Positions 1-9,483 of a stretch of DNA of 64,000 nt are shown one piece after another. The DNA is from Bradyrhizobium elkanii USDA 76 (GTDB taxonomy: Bacteria; Pseudomonadota; Alphaproteobacteria; Rhizobiales; Xanthobacteraceae): positions 5,138,001 to 5,202,000 of the forward strand of contig NZ_CP066356.1 of the NCBI RefSeq assembly GCF_023278185.1, written 5' to 3'. Numbering within the stretch: position 1 is the stretch's first letter; every line of letters starts with the position of its first letter. Both the position numbers and the translations under genes were made by a program. The notes beneath the pieces were generated by a model. That model saw only the letters and a program-made list of their open reading frames with translations. It did no database searches and was not told the origin of the DNA.

Positions 1-53
1 AGCGTCACCGGGCCGAAGTCGGCGAACAGGTCGGTGAGGAATTCGCGGTCCAT
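1..53 (-). CDS. TfoX/Sxy N-terminal-domain protein (5' end only)
   Basis: Only the first 17 codons lie in the window, reading leftward from an ATG at 53. The peptide begins MDREFLTDLFADFGPVT, which resembles the start of TfoX/Sxy N-terminal-domain proteins; a gene of this type is, from memory, often found downstream of the suf cluster in Bradyrhizobium. The rest of the gene lies outside the window, so the assignment rests on this short peptide and on context. Confidence 0.55.
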   Translation of the reverse strand, partial: MDREFLTDLFADFGPVT

Positions 54-94
54 GTGCCGTCGCCCCCTTGCCGCTCATAGTGAAGAGCGCGCCA

Positions 95-181
95 GCGCGT
101 CTCGAACCCTATGAGGCCACTCTCGTGCCCTCGCACATCCTTCGAGACGCCGCGCCAACGCGCGGCTCCTCAGGATGACGG
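95..181. repeat. Intergenic palindromic repeat between sufA-like and TfoX-like genes
   Basis: The spacer holds a CGTCTCGAACC...ATGAGG segment followed by an oppositely oriented CATCCTTCGAGACG segment. A GC-rich hairpin (CGCCGCGC/GCGCGGC) and CTCCTCAGGATG follow. The arrangement matches a family of dispersed palindromic repeats I associate with Bradyrhizobium intergenic regions. It could act as a transcript-end structure. Confidence 0.5.
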
Positions 182-203
182 CGGAGCGCGCGGAGGCCGA
201 AAG

Positions 204-602
204 CTAAACCGTGGCCGGCTTGAGCTGCACCGATTCGCCGCAACCGCAGGCGGAGACCTGGTTCGGGTTATTGAACACGAACTGGGCCTGCATCCTGTCG
301 GCCACATAGTCCATCTCGGTGCCGAGCAGGAACAGCACGGCCTTCGGATCGACCAGGATCTTCACGCCCTTGTCCTCGACCACTTCGTCGGTCGGGCGGA
401 TCTCGTGGGCATATTCGACGGTATAGGACTGCCCGGCGCAGCCGCCATTCTTGATGCCGACGCGCAGCCCGACGATCTCAGAGTCGGCGCGCTTGGTCAG
501 CTCGGTGATCCGCTCCGCCGCGGCATCGGTCAGTCGCATGACCTGCGGGCGCGGCCGCTTCGGCTTGGCTGGGGTTGGTGAAGCTTGCGTCATGTCACTC
601 AT
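204..602 (-). CDS. sufA: HesB/IscA/SufA-type Fe-S cluster carrier
   Basis: This 132-aa protein is an A-type Fe-S carrier that receives clusters from the SufBCD scaffold and passes them to apo-proteins in the cytosol. The three ligand cysteines of the family are present: Cys55 in GGCAGQSY, and Cys119 and Cys121 in the C-terminal ACGCGESV. The first 20 or so residues are a Pro/Lys-rich extension without a domain. An alternative start is Met4. It is the last suf gene, 70 nt downstream of the SufT-like gene and on the same strand, so probably the end of the same transcript. Whether it should be called sufA, iscA or erpA cannot be settled from sequence alone. Confidence 0.9.
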   Translation of the reverse strand: MSDMTQASPTPAKPKRPRPQVMRLTDAAAERITELTKRADSEIVGLRVGIKNGGCAGQSYTVEYAHEIRPTDEVVEDKGVKILVDPKAVLFLLGTEMDYVADRMQAQFVFNNPNQVSACGCGESVQLKPATV

Positions 603-672
603 GTGGTCAGTCCCAGCGGCAAATCAATTGCCGATCTTGTCGAGCCTAAGCCTAATCTAATCCCCTAACGCA

Positions 673-1044
673 TCACCACATATTGAGGACGAGGCGCGCC
701 TCGTCCGACATCCGGTCCGGCGTCCAGGCCGGATCCCAGACCAGGTTGACGTTGACGACGCCGACGCCGGGAACGCTGGCAACGGCGTTCTCCACCATCT
801 GCGGCAGCTCGCCCGCGGCCGGGCAGTTCGGCGTGGTCAACGTCATCATGATGTCGACCGAGCGATCATCCTTGAGATCGACCTTGTAGATCAGGCCGAG
901 CTCGTAGATGTCAGCCGGGATCTCCGGGTCGAACACCGTCTTCAGCGCCGCGACGATCTCGCCGCTCATGCGCTCGGTCTCCTCCGCCGGCAGTGCCGAG
1001 GTGGTTTCCATGGTGGCCGTCTTGACTTCGGCTGTATCGGTCAT
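673..1044 (-). CDS. sufT: SufT-like MIP18/DUF59 Fe-S assembly protein
   Basis: The 123-aa protein carries the MIP18 (DUF59) domain from about residue 28, with the signature DPEIPADIYELGLIY at 39-53 and the conserved Cys74 in TTPNCPAA. Proteins of this family assist maturation of Fe-S enzymes, and in many bacteria the gene sits inside the suf operon, as here. Its start codon overlaps the end of sufS by 4 nt (ATGA), which points to translational coupling. The first 25 residues are a poorly conserved Thr/Glu-rich leader. Confidence 0.9.
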   Translation of the reverse strand: MTDTAEVKTATMETTSALPAEETERMSGEIVAALKTVFDPEIPADIYELGLIYKVDLKDDRSVDIMMTLTTPNCPAAGELPQMVENAVASVPGVGVVNVNLVWDPAWTPDRMSDEARLVLNMW

Positions 1045-2288
1045 GCGAACAATTCCCGCGCCTTGATCAGCGCCTGCGCCAGATGGTCGACTTCTTCCCT
1101 AGTATTATACATCCCGAAGGATGCGCGGCAGGTGGCCGTGACGTTGAACCGCTCTAAAAGCGGCATCACGCAATGCGTGCCGGCGCGCACCGCAATGCCC
1201 TGACGATCGATCACGGTCGCGACATCGTGGGGATGCGCGCCCTTCATCTCGAACGAGATCACCGGTCCCTTGTTGCGGGCGGTTCCGATCACGCGCAGCG
1301 AGTTGATCTCGCGCAGGCGCTCCTGCGCATAGGTGAGCAGCTCATGCTCATGCGCGGCGATGCGCTCCTTGCCGATCGAATTGACGTAGTCGATCGCAGC
1401 GCCGAGCCCGATCGCCTCGACGATCGGCGGCGTGCCGGCCTCGAACTTGTGCGGCGGATCGCCATAGGTGACCCAGTCCTTGGCCACCTCACGGATCATC
1501 TCGCCGCCGCCGTTGAACGGCCGCATCGCCACCAGATGCTCGTGCTTGGCATAGAGCGCGCCGATGCCGGTCGGTCCGTACACCTTGTGGCCGGTGAAGG
1601 CGTAGAAATCGCAATCGAGGTCCTGGACGTCGATCGGCAGGTGCACCGCGCCCTGTGCGCCGTCGACCAGCACCGGGATGCCGCGGGCGTGCGCCAGCCG
1701 GATCACGTCCTTGACCGGAACCAGCGTGCCGAGCGCGTTCGACATCTGGGTGATCGCGACGATCTTGGTGCGCGGCGTCAGGAGCTTTTCGAACTCCTCG
1801 ATCAGGAAGTTGCCCTCGTCGTCGACCGGCGCCCACTTGATCACGGCACCATGGCGTTCCCTGAGGAAGTGCCACGGCACGATGTTGGAGTGGTGCTCCA
1901 TGATCGAAAGGACGATCTCGTCGCCCTCCTTGATGTTCATCCCGCCCCAGGACGACGCCACCAGATTGATCGCCTCGGTGACGTTGCGGGTGAAGACGAT
2001 CTCTTCACTGCGACGGGCATTGATGAACTTCGCGACCTTGCCGCGGGCGCCCTCATAGGCCTCCGTCGCGGCATTGGCGAGGTAATGCAGGCCGCGATGC
2101 ACGTTGGCGTATTCGCTCTTGTAGGCCTCGGTCATGCGGTCGAGCACCGCATTCGGCTTCTGCGCCGAGGCCGCGTTGTCGAGATAGACCAGCGGCTTGC
2201 CGTAGATCTGCATGGCGAGCGCCGGGAAATCCTGCCGCACCAAAGCGACGTCGTAACTGCCGTTGGCGACCGCCTTGTGCATGCTCAC
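1041..2288 (-). CDS. sufS: Cysteine desulfurase SufS (group II)
   Basis: A 415-aa PLP enzyme that takes sulfur from L-cysteine to form a protein persulfide for cluster assembly. The PLP lysine is Lys235 in FTGHKVYGPTG, and the active-site cysteine is Cys373 in RAGTHCVMPL, the short-loop context of group II (SufS/CsdA) enzymes. Group II enzymes normally need a SufE or SufU partner, and no such gene is visible in this operon. The ATG overlaps the end of sufD by 4 nt. Length is normal for the family. Confidence 0.95.
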   Translation of the reverse strand: MSMHKAVANGSYDVALVRQDFPALAMQIYGKPLVYLDNAASAQKPNAVLDRMTEAYKSEYANVHRGLHYLANAATEAYEGARGKVAKFINARRSEEIVFTRNVTEAINLVASSWGGMNIKEGDEIVLSIMEHHSNIVPWHFLRERHGAVIKWAPVDDEGNFLIEEFEKLLTPRTKIVAITQMSNALGTLVPVKDVIRLAHARGIPVLVDGAQGAVHLPIDVQDLDCDFYAFTGHKVYGPTGIGALYAKHEHLVAMRPFNGGGEMIREVAKDWVTYGDPPHKFEAGTPPIVEAIGLGAAIDYVNSIGKERIAAHEHELLTYAQERLREINSLRVIGTARNKGPVISFEMKGAHPHDVATVIDRQGIAVRAGTHCVMPLLERFNVTATCRASFGMYNTREEVDHLAQALIKARELFA

Positions 2289-3607
2289 GCCCTCGCCTGA
2301 AGCCAGCGCTGCGCGGTGGCGATTGCGACCTCGCGCAACGTGTCGCTGGCGATGGACTCGATCGCCTCGCCGACGAAGGCCTGGATCAGGAGCGCCTGCG
2401 CTTCCTTCTCGGGCAGTCCGCGGGCGCGCATGTAGAACAGCAGGCTCTCGTCGAGCGCGCCGGTGGTCGCACCGTGACCGCAGGTGACGTCGTCGGCGAA
2501 GATCTCGAGCTCGGGCTTGTTGTCGGCCTCCGCGTCGTCGGACAGCAGCAGCGCACGGGTCATCATCTTGGCGTCGGTCTTCTGCGCGTCGGGGCGGACG
2601 ATGATGCGGCCCTGGAACACCGAATGGGCGCGGTCGTCGACCACGGCGCGGAAGATCTCGCGGCTCGCACAGTGCGGCACCGCGTGATCCAAGAACAGCG
2701 TGGTGTCGGCGTGCTGCTTGCCGTTGATCAGATTGACGCCGTTGGTCTCGACCTTCGAGCCCTCGCCGCTGCAGGTCACCGTCAGCTGGTAACGGCTGAC
2801 GTGCCCGCCCGAGGTCAGGCCGAAGGTGTTGAAATGGGCATGCGCGCCAAGCGACACCGTCGCCGAGGAAATGTTGAAGGCATCGACGCTGTCCTCGACC
2901 AGGCGCACGTGATCGAGCCGTGCATTGTCGCCGATCGCAACGACCAGTCCGTCATGGGTCTGGTAGGCCCTGGCGCCGTCGGCGGCGAGATAGCTCTCCA
3001 CCAGCGTCACGCCGGCATCGCGGCCGAGCCGGAGCAGCGAGCGCGTGAACGTCGAGGCCGGGGCCGTGCCGGATGCGACATGCACGATGTGCAGTGGCTG
3101 GGTCAGCACCGTGCCGTCGGCGACGTCGATGACGACCCCGTCGGTCGCCATCGCGCCGTTCAGCGCGACCATGGGGTTGGCGATATCGGACGCGAGAGCC
3201 TGCGTCGCGACGATCTCGTCGCCGGCTTCCAGCGCGAGGCGCAGCGGATTGATCGAGAGCCCTTTCTCCAGATCCCGCCAATCGGAGAGATCAGACGCGA
3301 ACGCGCCGTCGACCAGCACCAGGCGCCGGACGCCTTCGATCGCGCGGGCCTGTACGACGGCCCTGGCGCGGCTCAGCGCGGCATCATCCGGCGACGCCGC
3401 GAGCGGCAGCACTTCGCGCATCAGCGCGCGCAGGTCGGTGTATTTCCAGTCCTCGATCCGGCGATGCGGCAGGCCTGATCGTTCATAAGCCTCGAAGGCC
3501 TGGCGCCGCTGATCGGCGATCTTGCCCTCGCCGGGCAAACGGTCGCGCACCACGGCGAATGCATCGCCCAGCGCGCGCCCGGTCTCGGTCTTTGCAACAA
3601 CGTTCAT
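2285..3607 (-). CDS. sufD: Fe-S cluster assembly protein SufD
   Basis: This is the SufD subunit of the SufBC2D scaffold, about 440 aa. The frame is open further upstream, but the start at 3607 (MNVVAKTETG) fits best because it lies just after the sufC stop, with 17 nt between them. The C-terminal half has the beta-helix core with the typical segment GRIIVRPDAQKTDAKM followed by a conserved CGHGATTGALDE stretch. It lacks an enzymatic motif of its own, as usual for SufD. Its 3' end overlaps sufS by 4 nt. Confidence 0.93.
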   Translation of the reverse strand: MNVVAKTETGRALGDAFAVVRDRLPGEGKIADQRRQAFEAYERSGLPHRRIEDWKYTDLRALMREVLPLAASPDDAALSRARAVVQARAIEGVRRLVLVDGAFASDLSDWRDLEKGLSINPLRLALEAGDEIVATQALASDIANPMVALNGAMATDGVVIDVADGTVLTQPLHIVHVASGTAPASTFTRSLLRLGRDAGVTLVESYLAADGARAYQTHDGLVVAIGDNARLDHVRLVEDSVDAFNISSATVSLGAHAHFNTFGLTSGGHVSRYQLTVTCSGEGSKVETNGVNLINGKQHADTTLFLDHAVPHCASREIFRAVVDDRAHSVFQGRIIVRPDAQKTDAKMMTRALLLSDDAEADNKPELEIFADDVTCGHGATTGALDESLLFYMRARGLPEKEAQALLIQAFVGEAIESIASDTLREVAIATAQRWLQARA

Positions 3608-3624
3608 CACAAAACCCGTGTTTG

Positions 3625-4377
3625 TCAGGCAGCGTCTTCGAACTGCGTGTAACCGCACTCTTCCAGCTCCAGCGCCAGCTCCTTGCCGCCGCTTTTCACC
3701 ACCCGGCCCTTCGACATCACGTGCACGAAGTCGGGCACGATGTAATTGAGCAGCCGCTGATAGTGGGTGATCACGACCATCGCGCGCTCCGGCGAGCGCA
3801 GTGCGTTGACGCCGTCGGCCGCGATCCGCAGCGCGTCGATGTCGAGGCCGGAATCCATTTCGTCGAGAATGCAGACGGCCGGCTCGAACAGCGCCATCTG
3901 CAGAATCTCGTTGCGCTTCTTTTCGCCGCCGGAAAAGCCGACATTGACGCCGCGCTTCAGCATGTCCTGCGGGATGTTCAGCGACTTGGCGACTTCGCGG
4001 ACCTTCTTGAGGAAGGCCGGCGACGAGATCTCGTCCTCGCCGCGCGCCTTGCGCTGGGCGTTGAGCGCCGCGTGCAGGAAATTCCAGGTGGTGACGCCGG
4101 GAATCTCGACCGGATACTGGAACGCCAGGAACACGCCCTTGGCGGCGCGCTCGTTCGGCTCCATCTCCAGGAGGTCCTCGCCACGGAACAGGATCTGGCC
4201 GCCGGTCACTTCATAGCCCGGCTTGCCGGCGATGACGTGGGACAGCGTCGACTTGCCCGAGCCGTTCGGCCCCATGATCGCGTGCACCTCGCCCGGGTTC
4301 ACCGTGAGCGACAGCCCGTGGAGGATCTCACGCTCCTCGACACGAACCTTGAGATCTTTCACTTCAAGCAGAGACAT
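3625..4377 (-). CDS. sufC: Fe-S assembly ATPase SufC
   Basis: A 250-aa ABC-type ATPase that associates with SufB and SufD. Seen directly are Walker A GPNGSGKST at about residues 36-44, the signature SGGEKKRNE, and Walker B with the SufC-type LDEMDSGLD. The start at 4377 (MSLLEVKDLKV) was chosen over a 26-residue upstream extension because this is where SufC family similarity begins. It has no membrane partner, in agreement with its soluble role. It lies 58 nt downstream of sufB. Confidence 0.96.
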   Translation of the reverse strand: MSLLEVKDLKVRVEEREILHGLSLTVNPGEVHAIMGPNGSGKSTLSHVIAGKPGYEVTGGQILFRGEDLLEMEPNERAAKGVFLAFQYPVEIPGVTTWNFLHAALNAQRKARGEDEISSPAFLKKVREVAKSLNIPQDMLKRGVNVGFSGGEKKRNEILQMALFEPAVCILDEMDSGLDIDALRIAADGVNALRSPERAMVVITHYQRLLNYIVPDFVHVMSKGRVVKSGGKELALELEECGYTQFEDAA

Positions 4378-4435
4378 CTGATTTTTCCTGAGCATCACCC
4401 GAAAGGCGCGTCGGCCGCGCCGTTGGCGGGATGGA

Positions 4436-5932
<1,497 letters not shown>

Positions 5933-6026
5933 TCAATCCTCCGCTCGCGGTTTCAAGGACCGCGGTGGATATCAAGTTCCGAAAATCTCTTACGATGCTT
6001 TGATGACGAAATCCGCTTAGAACAGT

Positions 6027-7184
6027 TCAAGCTGTGTTTCGTCGTTCCCCCTTAACTAAGGTATCGGCGAGCTTTCGCCAAGCCTTGAGGGTCAAATCCA
6101 CGTCTGTCTCCGTGGTAGACCAGCCAAGACTAAGCCGCACCGCTCCCTGGGACACCTCCGAACGGTATCCCATTGCCTCTAGCACGTGGGATGGCTGGAC
6201 CTTGCCCGACGAGCAGGCAGAACCGGACGAGACCGCGATTCCCCCAAGGTCGAACCCGATGACCGCCGTCTCGGCCTTCATTCCGGGCGCCGTGAACAGA
6301 ACGGTATTTGGCAACCGCTTGACGTCATCGGAGAACACCAGCACGTCCGGCGTCTGTCGCAGCCCGTGCTCGAGCCGGTCGCGCAGGCCCCTGACGCGGG
6401 CCGCATCAGGCTTCAGCGCCGCCATCGCGGCCTTGGCGGCCGCACCGAACCCGGCAATGCCAGCGATGTTCTCGGTCCCTGCCCGCCGCCCGAGCTCCTG
6501 CCCGCCGCCGCGCAGGAACGCCTCCAAACCCTCGACACCCTCGGCGAGGACCAGTGCGCCTGCGCCCTTCGGTCCGCCGATCTTGTGTGCCGACAGCGTC
6601 ACCAGGTCGGCCTGCGTCGAGGCCAGATCGAACGGGATCTTGCCGAACGCCTGGATCGCATCGACATGCAGCAGCCCGCCAGCCGCATGGACGATTGCGG
6701 CAACGTCCGCCACCGGCTGAATGGCACCGGTCTCGTTGTTCGCCAGCATCACCGAGACCAGCGCCGGCGGCCCGTCGGCCAGCAGCGCGCGCAGATGGTT
6801 GAGGTCGATCACACCGGCATGCGTGACATGGATCGCGGCGGTCGCCTCCGTCGCAAACCGACCGCCCGCGAGCACGGACGCGTGCTCGATCGCCGACACC
6901 AGCAGCCGCTGCACCGGTGCGCCCGCAGCGCGGTGCAATCCCGGCGTCAGTGCGAGCGCATTGGCCTCGGTCCCACCGGACAGAAACACCACGTCCTGCG
7001 GCCGGCCGCCGACCGCCTTCGCCACGGCATTGCGGGCATCCTCAAGCAGCCGTCGCGCCCGCCGTCCCTCGCTGTGCACCGAGGACGGGTTGCCGATCAA
7101 TTCCCACGCCGCAGCCATCGCCGCCTTCGCCTCCTGGCGAAGCGGCGTGGTGGCATTCCAGTCGAGATAGACGCGATCGGCCAT
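6027..7184 (-). CDS. Group I (NifS/IscS-type) cysteine desulfurase
   Basis: A 385-aa PLP enzyme starting MADRVYLDWNATTPLR at 7184. Lys201 in SAHKIGGPKGAG binds PLP and Cys324 in SSGSACSSGKVQPSH is the persulfide cysteine on the long loop of group I enzymes. The frame stays open to 7499 upstream, but that extension is Arg/Ala-rich with no family resemblance and was left out. As first gene of the suf cluster it gives the operon two desulfurases of different classes; it may supply sulfur independently of a SufE-type partner or under different conditions (inference). Confidence 0.92.
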   Translation of the reverse strand: MADRVYLDWNATTPLRQEAKAAMAAAWELIGNPSSVHSEGRRARRLLEDARNAVAKAVGGRPQDVVFLSGGTEANALALTPGLHRAAGAPVQRLLVSAIEHASVLAGGRFATEATAAIHVTHAGVIDLNHLRALLADGPPALVSVMLANNETGAIQPVADVAAIVHAAGGLLHVDAIQAFGKIPFDLASTQADLVTLSAHKIGGPKGAGALVLAEGVEGLEAFLRGGGQELGRRAGTENIAGIAGFGAAAKAAMAALKPDAARVRGLRDRLEHGLRQTPDVLVFSDDVKRLPNTVLFTAPGMKAETAVIGFDLGGIAVSSGSACSSGKVQPSHVLEAMGYRSEVSQGAVRLSLGWSTTETDVDLTLKAWRKLADTLVKGERRNTA

Positions 7185-7644
7185 GGAGCTGTCCGCGGCA
7201 ACCACCGTGGTTGCGGCCTTCACCGCGACATAACGACAGTTGACGACCGAGACCAGATCAGACGTCCCCGGCACGGGAGATTTTTCACGCGCGGCGGGAG
7301 CCGTGCTGCCGCCAGACGCGGCGTTCGCGGTCCCCTTGCGCGCGATAGCATTATGACGGACTGAAACTTCAGGTAGCCTTCGAAGCAATCCGGCGTGTCG
7401 ATCCGGATCGCCGCCGCCGCGTCGGCAACGCGCGCAACGCGACGCGGATTCGCGACCGCCAAGCGGCACAATTTCCTTGATTTTTGCCCCTTGCGTCATG
7501 CTAGAAGGCCTCCAGCGTGCCGCGCGGCGGTGCCTGCGCCGATTTCATCACGAGCTGCTCTGTTCGCGAACCGTCGCTGAAGATGGCTCCAACCGGTTGA
7601 TTGATCGACGTCAATCAAGGGAACGCGTCAATCAAGGGAACACA
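7185..7644. other. Divergent promoter region between the suf operon and the hydrolase gene
   Basis: About 460 nt without a convincing gene. On the minus strand a possible -10 CATAAT lies at 7350-7355, next to a perfect palindrome CTGAA-AC-TTCAG at 7361-7372 that could be an iron- or Fe-S-responsive operator for the suf operon; this is only a suggestion. I did not see a clear Irr- or RirA-type box or an Rrf2-family (iscR/rirA) gene here. Confidence 0.35.
7609..7641 (+). repeat. 16-bp direct repeat containing the ribosome-binding site
   Basis: The unit CGTCAATCAAGGGAAC occurs at 7609-7624 and again, identically, at 7626-7641. The second copy supplies the AAGGGA Shine-Dalgarno sequence in front of the ATG at 7645. 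It looks like a recent 17-bp slippage duplication. Confidence 0.85.
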
Positions 7645-8292
7645 ATGCCTGAAGTCATTTTCACCGGCCCTGCTGGCCGCCTCGAGGGCCGCTACCACCC
7701 GGCCAAGCAGAAGAACGCGCCGATTGCGATGATCCTGCATCCGCATCCGCAGTTCCACGGCACGATGAACCACCAGATCGTCTATCAGTGCTACTACGCG
7801 TTCGCGCATCGCGGCTTCTCGGTGCTGCGCTTCAACTTCCGTGGCGTCGGCCGCAGCCAGGGCTCGTTCGATCACGGCACCGGCGAATTGTCCGATGCCG
7901 CGAGCGCGCTCGACTGGGCGCAGGCGATCAATCCGGAAGCGCGCGCCTGCTGGGTTGCGGGCTTCTCGTTCGGCGCTTGGATCGGCATGCAGCTTCTGAT
8001 GCGCCGGCCGGAGGTCGAGGGATTCATCTCGATCGCGCCGCCCGCCAATCTCTACGACTTCTCGTTCCTCGCGCCCTGCCCGTCGTCGGGCCTGATCGTG
8101 CACGGCGACAAGGATGCCGTGGTGCCGCCCAAGGACGTCAACACGCTGGTCGAGAAGCTGAAGACGCAGAAGGGCATCGTGATCGACCAGCAGGTCATCC
8201 CCGGCGCCAACCACTTCTTCGACGGCAAGCTCGAGCCGCTGATGGAGACGGTGACCGGCTATCTCGACATGCGTCTCGCCAACGTGCGCTGA
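7645..8292 (+). CDS. Alpha/beta hydrolase
   Basis: A 215-aa protein starting MPEVIFTGPAGRLEGRY; the start is set by AAGGGA at a good distance and by the end of family similarity. It has the core of a small alpha/beta hydrolase: the strand-turn LHPHPQFHGTMNH at about 31-43, nucleophile Ser108 in GFSFGAW, an acid around Asp155-Asp157 in HGDKDAVVPP, and His190 in PGANHFF. It has no signal peptide, so it is cytosolic. The substrate is unknown. It is divergent from the suf operon, and a neighbour of this type is, to my knowledge, common near suf in Bradyrhizobium. Confidence 0.88.
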   Translation: MPEVIFTGPAGRLEGRYHPAKQKNAPIAMILHPHPQFHGTMNHQIVYQCYYAFAHRGFSVLRFNFRGVGRSQGSFDHGTGELSDAASALDWAQAINPEARACWVAGFSFGAWIGMQLLMRRPEVEGFISIAPPANLYDFSFLAPCPSSGLIVHGDKDAVVPPKDVNTLVEKLKTQKGIVIDQQVIPGANHFFDGKLEPLMETVTGYLDMRLANVR

Positions 8293-8310
8293 GCCGCGAC
8301 TGCTGACCTC

Positions 8311-8386
8311 GTAGCCCGCATGAGCGAAGCGACATGCGGGGCGCGGTCGAAAAGAACCCGGATATCGCTGCGCTCATCCGGGCTAC
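8311..8386. repeat. Bradyrhizobium-type palindromic repeat (GTAGCCCG...CGGGCTAC)
   Basis: The left arm GTAGCCCGCATGAGCGAAGC (8311-8330) is answered by a right arm ending GCTCATCCGGGCTAC at 8386, forming a long imperfect hairpin. It sits between two convergent genes and may end transcription from both sides. The sequence matches a dispersed repeat family known to me from Bradyrhizobium genomes. Confidence 0.75.
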
Positions 8387-8390
8387 GGAT

Positions 8391-8720
8391 TCATTCCGGT
8401 GCCAGCTTCAGTGCGGCGATGCCGATCAGCACGAACACGATTCCCGCGACTTTCATCGGGTTGAGCGCCTCGTTGAACAGCAGCACGCCCATGGCCAGCG
8501 TGCCCGCCGCGCCGATGCCGGTCCACACCGTGTAGGCGACGCCGACGCCGAGCACCTGCAGCGCGCGTCCGAGCAGGAACACGAAGGCGGCGAGCAGCAG
8601 CAGCGAGACCAGCGTCCAGCCGAGTCGCGTATAGCCTTCGGCATATTTCATCGAAATCGCCCAGCCGACGTCCAGCAGGCCGGCGACGACGAGCGCGATC
8701 CAGGCAACCGAGTGCGACAT
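8391..8720 (-). CDS. SMR-family transporter, SugE/Gdx-like, with Asp at the usual Glu position
   Basis: A 109-aa protein with four hydrophobic segments, the normal size of a small multidrug resistance protein, which works as a dimer in the inner membrane. AYTVWTGIGAAG matches the SugE/Gdx (guanidinium exporter) branch more than EmrE. The membrane glutamate that binds substrate and protons in SMR proteins (Glu13 of SugE, Glu14 of EmrE) is Asp17 here, in GLLDVGWA. It starts 3 nt after the GST gene ends, so the two are very likely one operon. The substrate cannot be predicted. Confidence 0.88.
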   Translation of the reverse strand: MSHSVAWIALVVAGLLDVGWAISMKYAEGYTRLGWTLVSLLLLAAFVFLLGRALQVLGVGVAYTVWTGIGAAGTLAMGVLLFNEALNPMKVAGIVFVLIGIAALKLAPE

Positions 8721-8723
8721 GGC

Positions 8724-9401
8724 TTACGCGGCAAGCTTCAGCATATGCGCGCGGTGGCCGACCAGGAACGCGTGCAGCAGCGCCGGATAGTCAGGCGACA
8801 CCGCACTGCGTACGCTCGGCCGCTGTGCCAGCGCGCTGCGCCAGGCGCGAAGTTTTGGCGTGTGCGTGAACACCGCGAGATCGGTCAGCTGGTCGAACAA
8901 ATCGAAATAGCGGAAGATCGGCGCGAATACCGCATCCACCAGACTGAAATTCTGGCCGGCGAAGAACGGACCGGCGCCGAGCGCAGCCTCGACGCGCGCG
9001 AATTTTGCCGCGACCGCCTGCCGCTTGCTCTCGAAGGCCGCGGCATCGGTGGCGGTCTCGAGCCCCCAGAGGTCGCCGAGAATGGCCGAGCCGAACTCCA
9101 TCCAGGCGCGATGCTCGGCGCGGACAAGAGGATCCTGTAGGTGCAGCTTCGCCCCCGCCTGCGTCTCCTCGATGTACTCGCAGATCACGTTGCTCTCGAA
9201 CAGCGCGACCTCTTTGCCGTCGTCGCGCGTCACCACCAGCACCGGCACCTTGCCGAGCGGCGAGATCTTCAGGAACCAGTCCGGCTTGTTGGCGAGATCG
9301 ATGTCGATCCGCTCGAACGGCACGCCCTTCTCACGCAGCGCAATCACCGCGCGTTGTACATAGGGGCAGAGCTTGTGGCTGATCAGTTTCAGGGCGGCCA
9401 T
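8724..9401 (-). CDS. Glutathione S-transferase family protein
   Basis: A 225-aa protein starting MAALKLISHKLCPYVQRA at 9401; a Met six codons upstream is possible. The thioredoxin-fold N-terminal domain has CPY at residues 12-14 and the glutathione-site segments GKVPVLV and ESNVICEYIEE. An all-helical C-terminal domain follows. A Cys as the first active-site residue suggests an Omega- or Beta-like or thiol-transferase role (inference). It is first in an operon with the SMR transporter and has a promoter packed with palindromic operator-like sites. Confidence 0.88.
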   Translation of the reverse strand: MAALKLISHKLCPYVQRAVIALREKGVPFERIDIDLANKPDWFLKISPLGKVPVLVVTRDDGKEVALFESNVICEYIEETQAGAKLHLQDPLVRAEHRAWMEFGSAILGDLWGLETATDAAAFESKRQAVAAKFARVEAALGAGPFFAGQNFSLVDAVFAPIFRYFDLFDQLTDLAVFTHTPKLRAWRSALAQRPSVRSAVSPDYPALLHAFLVGHRAHMLKLAA

Positions 9402-9418
9402 GACGAACCTCGCGTTCA

Positions 9419-9478
9419 ATGCAACTGCATCGAATTAAATGCAACGGCATGGAACTGTCAAGGTAGATGCATTTGCAT
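9419..9478 (-). promoter_or_regulatory. GST-SMR promoter with three ATGCA-NN-TGCAT operators
   Basis: On the minus strand, TTGACA (9456-9461) and TTTAAT (9434-9439) are separated by 16 nt, a near-consensus promoter. Three 12-bp palindromic sites overlap it: 9419-9430 (ATGCAACTGCAT), 9439-9450 (ATGCAACGGCAT, one arm mismatch) and 9467-9478 (ATGCATTTGCAT). They lie after the -10, between -35 and -10, and upstream of the -35. That layout suggests tight repression, for example by a MarR- or TetR-type regulator, but no regulator gene is adjacent. Confidence 0.75.
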
Positions 9479-9483
9479 CTAAA

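Noticed and set aside
7185..7499. 105-residue N-terminal extension of the group I desulfurase
   Set aside because: No family resemblance, Arg/Ala-rich, and MADRVYLDWN at 7184 matches the usual protein start.
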